Positions 60,001-64,000 of a stretch of 64,000 nucleotides of DNA are shown here, piece by piece. The stretch covers positions 6,540,001 to 6,604,000 of the forward strand of contig OX246739.1 in the NCBI GenBank assembly GCA_945910005.1. The letters run 5' to 3'. The stretch is from Isoperla grammatica. Taxonomy: Eukaryota; Arthropoda; Insecta; Plecoptera; Perlodidae. A program made the position numbers and the translations under genes. How positions within the stretch are numbered: the first letter of the stretch is position 1; every line of letters starts with the position of its first letter. The notes below the pieces were generated by a model. The model did not search any database and was not told the origin of the DNA. It worked only from the letters and a program-made list of their open reading frames with translations.

Positions 60001-62839
60001 GTCCTTAGTGAATCCGATCAGTTGGGTTTGGTCATGACCATTGACCCTGGTTGAGTCACGCTTGGGTCTAGACTTGAGGGATCTGAGCTATACAAACAGC
60101 GTTTCGTCATTCCAGGCGAAATCGTCTTCCGGTGTCTGGAGCCCACCCACCCGCAAGCCGCATCTGTGCCCGTCTGTCTACCCGCTCTGCTCCAACATAA
60201 ACAACACCACGCTCGCTACTTGCAAGGCGCTCTGAACTTGACACGATTCACTTTGAGTGCCATTATTTACAAATTATTGGTGGTCCGGCATTTTAACATC
60301 AGCCCAGTAGCGTTGGCGGTAGTTTTGACGTTTACAGTCCTCTAATTATTCAAACCCGTTAAAAAATAATTTACACATTTCGAATTATGCAAATAAATTA
60401 CTTTCTTGAGAAGCTTGAACGAAACCAGAAATTAATAAATCCCAACCAACCACGCCACGCCACGGTGTTTTGTTTCTGACCACGCACCATTCAAGGAAAT
60501 ATACAACAATGGAGTTTTCGTGTCACACCTCTTTTTATGATAGTTTATAAAATGTGGAATAAATTCTGCAGTGTGAACACAGCTGACAGCGTTTGAATTT
60601 AGTGACGTGGTAAGAAAAAAGCTGTTTCTGGTTTTTAAAGAAACGATCCTGATGCAACGAGGACGACGACCTAGTAATAGCAACTGCAACTGCAACCTTT
60701 GCTGCAAACCAGCTTGAGAGAGCGCGACAGAATATTCCTTGTATAGGTTGTAGCTGTGAATATGATGTTCTTACTTGATGAGATGACCTTTATGCCGTTA
60801 ACAAACGACCGTGCAACTGTTCAGTTAATGCCAATGTCGTTTATATAGCAAAAAACTGAGAATTATTTCTCAAAGACGTTCACATGCATTTGGATTGAGT
60901 TGGGACCAAAATGGGATCCAGCTTTACACGTCCTGGTTAGGGGGAAAGACTATAGAGGGAAAGATCGCTCTTCCTCCTTAGTTTTGTTCGGGGATTCTGA
61001 AAAACCCACACTTGCAATTTTATCTATCGCAAGTTACAGTTACACATGGTGTATGTTGAGAATTGTAAAATCATTTCAACAATTAAAAAACCCGATCAAC
61101 TGAAACCCGATCAACTAAAAACGATGTGCGCCTCCCCAACCATTTTCCGCACAGTAATTTAACTATTACATGGTAGTCTACTGTAAAAGTCTAATCAATG
61201 TTTGTAGTAAACAAAAATGACGGTAATTTTACAGGTGATGCCCCAAGAAACAAGAGAACTGGGTGGAGGAAGAGGCTTATTGGGAGTGCTACAATTATGG
61301 GGTGTTAAAGATGTCAGTAAACCGTCATCTGTCGGACTCCAGGACAGGATAATTGAAGCAGACATAAGAGCTCACGTCTACAAGAAACCTACACTGACTT
61401 CAGTGCTGCATTCAGTCGGATATTAATTAGTATTAGAGATGACTGACATAGGACCACTTAAAGTCCGTCTCCGTTAGGTGTGAAGCAACTCAACAATATG
61501 CATGTATATTCTAAATGAATTTGATTCAAATACAGACACAAAGTGGTCGCGTTAAAAGCAGGTTTTAACTGGACAACGACCAAAATCTACGAACAGACCT
61601 CAAATCCAGTTTATCTGAAGGTTATACCCGCAAGGAATAAGCAGGCGAGAATTGTTATAGCTTATTTGTAGCTAACTTATTTTCAATTATAATTGCCATG
61701 ACCAAAATTTAAGAGCATGTAATTCTAAATTCTATATTATATTATGTTTATTCTTATACTTTCGGCACAGATAACTAATTAACTACGCAAGTTAATTAGT
61801 TATCTGTGCTTTCGGCGATTTATGTTATTGTTATATGAGAGTTTTCCGGAGGGTTTCGCGAGAGTTGTCACAAAGTGGCAGAGTGGATCGTGTAGGATGC
61901 TCGCTGTTACTTCTCACGGAAATAGGGACAGGTTTTCCGGGAAAACTAACATATTATTACAGCGTGTACAATGTACATGTATACTGAGGGCTGTAAAAAT
62001 TTGTGAAAATGCCCCGGGGCGAGGGCGGAGGGGGAGGTCTACTGCCGCCGCTTGGCGCTGACCAGTGAACGACGGTAATAAGCAATACTAGTCAAACGAG
62101 TACCCGCCGGTCAGGTACCCCAGCCAACGTGCAGTGCACCACGTACCTCGCGCACAACGTCATCCAGCCCCTCACGCAGCGAAGACTCGATGCGCCTGCG
62201 CGGGTTAGAGTTGTCCATGGAGAACAGGGACCGCGCGATGAAATTCCACGGGATGACTTCGTCCACTGTGCTAGGCCGGTACTTGTTGAGCCCGGGCTGA
62301 AGTCCTGAAACGTTGCAAATAATATGTGTTGTGAATTACGTACGGAATGTACGAAATTGTAATATTTTTTTGGAAGTTGGTAGAATTAAAATCGTATTTT
62401 GAAGAGACCTCAAATGTTAAAATTAATGTTATAGTTACATTGTAAAACCAAAATGGTACATACTACATTTATATGAAGAGAAAATGTGAATGCACGACCA
62501 TCACTCATTTATTTGTAATTCGGACTCTTTTTTTTTAAAGACCGATGGAGAAAATTAACAGCTAGCAAAAAGAACACAATTTGGTTTTGTATGACCCCTT
62601 GTAGTCTGTATCGTGCCGAATGATTGGTAAAGTAAACCCCACCCCAGTACGTACATACCTAGTTTGGCCGTGTCCCCCAGGTATTGACGGCTGCCTTGCC
62701 TGTCGGGAAAGAGAGCCATGTGTTTCGTGAGAGCCATGTTCTGCGCATCATCCGGTGTTCTCCCCAACATCTTCATCATCGAGGCAATATCTCTGTGTAG
62801 GGCTACTGACTGATGCTGTAAGTCTTGGATCTTCAGCGC
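54075..62839 (-). CDS. CHSY1: Chondroitin sulfate synthase, C-terminal four exons (partial)
   Basis: Exons in transcript order: 62839-62659, 62304-62147, 57988-57787 and 55141-54075, all GT-AG with matching phases (0/1, 1/0, 0/1, 1), giving 535 residues to the stop. Human CHSY1 has 802 aa; the N-terminal membrane anchor and most of the GT31-like domain lie beyond the right edge. Motifs: VALHRDIASM, PWNFIARSLFS, YGYHRINPIHGADYILDLLL, TVPVRRHVYLQQ, then the C-terminal GT7-like domain with INFILPLSGRF, the metal-binding DVD (bases 54585-54593), and GWGKEDVDLF. Role: adds alternating GlcA and GalNAc to chondroitin chains in the Golgi lumen. An acidic linker (EEEKEEENRESTEED) separates the two catalytic halves. 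CHSY1 and CHSY3 are not distinguishable here; the symbol marks the family. Confidence 0.93.
55142..57786 (-). other. CHSY intron (last)
   Basis: A 2.6-kb intron, donor GTGGGT and acceptor TTTTTCAG. No nested gene or clear element is seen. Confidence 0.7.
57989..62146 (-). other. CHSY intron, 4.2 kb
   Basis: Contains a tRNA-like fragment near 58650-58730 (B box GGGTTCGAACAC), a short duplication around 59104-59180 (TGTTTCAGYGGGGCA), the small foldback at 61766-61808, and two weakly coding-like plus-strand frames (60041-60235 and 61217-61426) with no recognisable family. Confidence 0.55.
61759..61815. repeat. 43-bp foldback flanked by 7-bp direct repeats
   Basis: CACAGATAACTAATTAACT (61766-61784) and its exact reverse complement (61790-61808) are separated by ACGCA. 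The hairpin is bordered on both sides by CTTTCGG (61759-61765 and 61809-61815). The layout looks like a very small foldback insertion with a target duplication. Confidence 0.75.
62305..62658 (-). other. CHSY intron, 354 bp
   Basis: Donor GTATGT, acceptor TTTCAG. Nothing else in it. Confidence 0.75.
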
Positions 62840-64000
62840 CTGAGAAAACATGACCGGTTGATCTCTTATAGAAGTAGTACGGTGCACACGAGCTTAAATT
62901 TTCGAACCCAAGAAGCAACAAAGAAAAGAAGTTCATTATTCTCTTCGTGAGTTCCAATGTGATGCTTGGAGGACATGTCTTTCAAAGTGTAGCTCAATAA
63001 TTTAGTAGGCGAGAAGAAAATGAATGGTAGGAGGCCATAGTATCGATTTTTTGTGTCGTTCGCTTGTCTTTTGTTACAGCGCAAGCGAAAATTATATTTT
63101 TTACCAGATTGGGATGACCAATTCTAAGGTCGGGCCGAACCAAGGTCTATGATTGTGGATTGCTCGACCATTGTTCCTACACTATTAAAGAAACCGCGAA
63201 AATAACATTGGCGCAAACACAGATGCAAAATAACATTGGCGCAAACACAAAATTAAGACACTTTTTTTTAGTATATCCAGTCACCAATATACCCCGGTCA
63301 AATAGCAATTTTACCCGGAATTAATTGGTACAGAATTTTTTTTTATCGTAAGTTGTTTGCTATGTATACCTACATATGCCAAATAAAGTTTACCGCCGTC
63401 CGACCCCCCTAATTAACGTAATTAATTAAAATGCTAAAATTAATTAATGCTTATATAATCGTTATTTTCAAAGATTTTTCTGAAATTGTATATTAAATAC
63501 ATTAAATTAGTCCTTTTGTAATAAGAACAACATTGAAGCCTGTATACAGATATATCGGCAATCATTAATTAATTAATATCTATATAATAACATTTTTAAT
63601 AAAAGGGTTCCCGTGTATAATTGGCATTATGGAATATATGGTTGATAGTTGTATATACATTAGTAATAACATATGAAACTACTGTAGAAAGTTTACCGAA
63701 ATAAAAGTAATATTCGTATGATAAATCAGCATAATTAATTAATATATTAATTACCGATGTTTAAAAGGAATACATATTTTCATATATGCATTATGGGTAT
63801 CAAAAGAACGCTGCCGATACGTGGGTTTTAATATCGGTATCTCCGGGTGAAGCAAAAAAAAAAAAAAATCCTAGGGGTAGGGGGGGGGGGGGGGGGGGGA
63901 TGCAGATGTTTCGTTAAACGTATCAATCGAAAGCCATTAATACGTCGTTTTTAGGAAAAGTACTTCATCAGGGCGATAAAATAAAATTTACCCTAGTACT
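62840..64000 (-). other. CHSY upstream intron, runs off the window
   Basis: Follows the acceptor TTTTCTCAG before the first visible exon. The second half is very AT-rich, with many AATTAATTAA motifs, and an A run and a G run at 63856-63899. No further CHSY exon is visible, so the 5' exons lie outside. Confidence 0.6.

Overview
This is a eukaryotic, AT-rich window with spliced genes and many transposable elements. It most likely comes from an arthropod, and a crustacean (decapod-like) source is my best guess. The pointers are a small secreted Gly-rich cuticle-type gene with the classic arthropod layout (TATA box, TCAGT initiator, tiny first coding exon that splits the signal peptide), an invertebrate-style UNC-45, and abundant tRNA-derived SINEs, GGCCTA-rich repeats, microsatellites and long C/G runs. 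The species itself is inference.

Five host genes are supported. (1) PTGES2 (minus, 555-4917, five exons, 401 aa), a membrane-anchored glutaredoxin/GST-fold protein. (2) IER3IP1/Yos1 (plus, 5061-12057, three tiny exons, 82 aa), which diverges from PTGES2 across a 143-bp shared promoter. Its first intron holds a complete Ty3/gypsy LTR retrotransposon (5495-10923, antisense) with apparently identical 192-bp LTRs and one open gag-pol frame. (3) UNC-45 myosin chaperone (plus, 13473-16289, 938 aa), intronless across its coding region. (4) A secreted Gly-rich cuticle-type protein (minus, 22278-24073, two exons, 170 aa), with three 107-bp tandem repeats upstream. (5) The C-terminal four exons of a chondroitin sulfate synthase (minus, 54075-62839, 535 aa visible), whose 5' part lies beyond the right edge.

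The rest is mostly repeats. From 19.6 to 21.5 kb there are two long-inverted-repeat (foldback) elements of one family and a hAT-type MITE with a perfect 8-bp target duplication. From 24.6 to 54 kb I find no recognisable host gene. That stretch holds tRNA-derived SINEs, LINE remnants, a (GA)n microsatellite, a 1.8-kb 30-bp-unit minisatellite that is open in three reading frames, and a second hAT-type MITE with a perfect 8-bp duplication.

The genes are housekeeping or structural and do not form an obvious pathway: PTGES2 in the Golgi/mitochondrial membrane system, IER3IP1 in ER-to-Golgi traffic, UNC-45 in myosin folding, the cuticle protein in exoskeleton, and CHSY in Golgi glycosaminoglycan synthesis. 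The only structural link is the shared PTGES2/IER3IP1 promoter. Exon boundaries were set by eye from GT/AG sites and reading-frame continuity, without transcript data.
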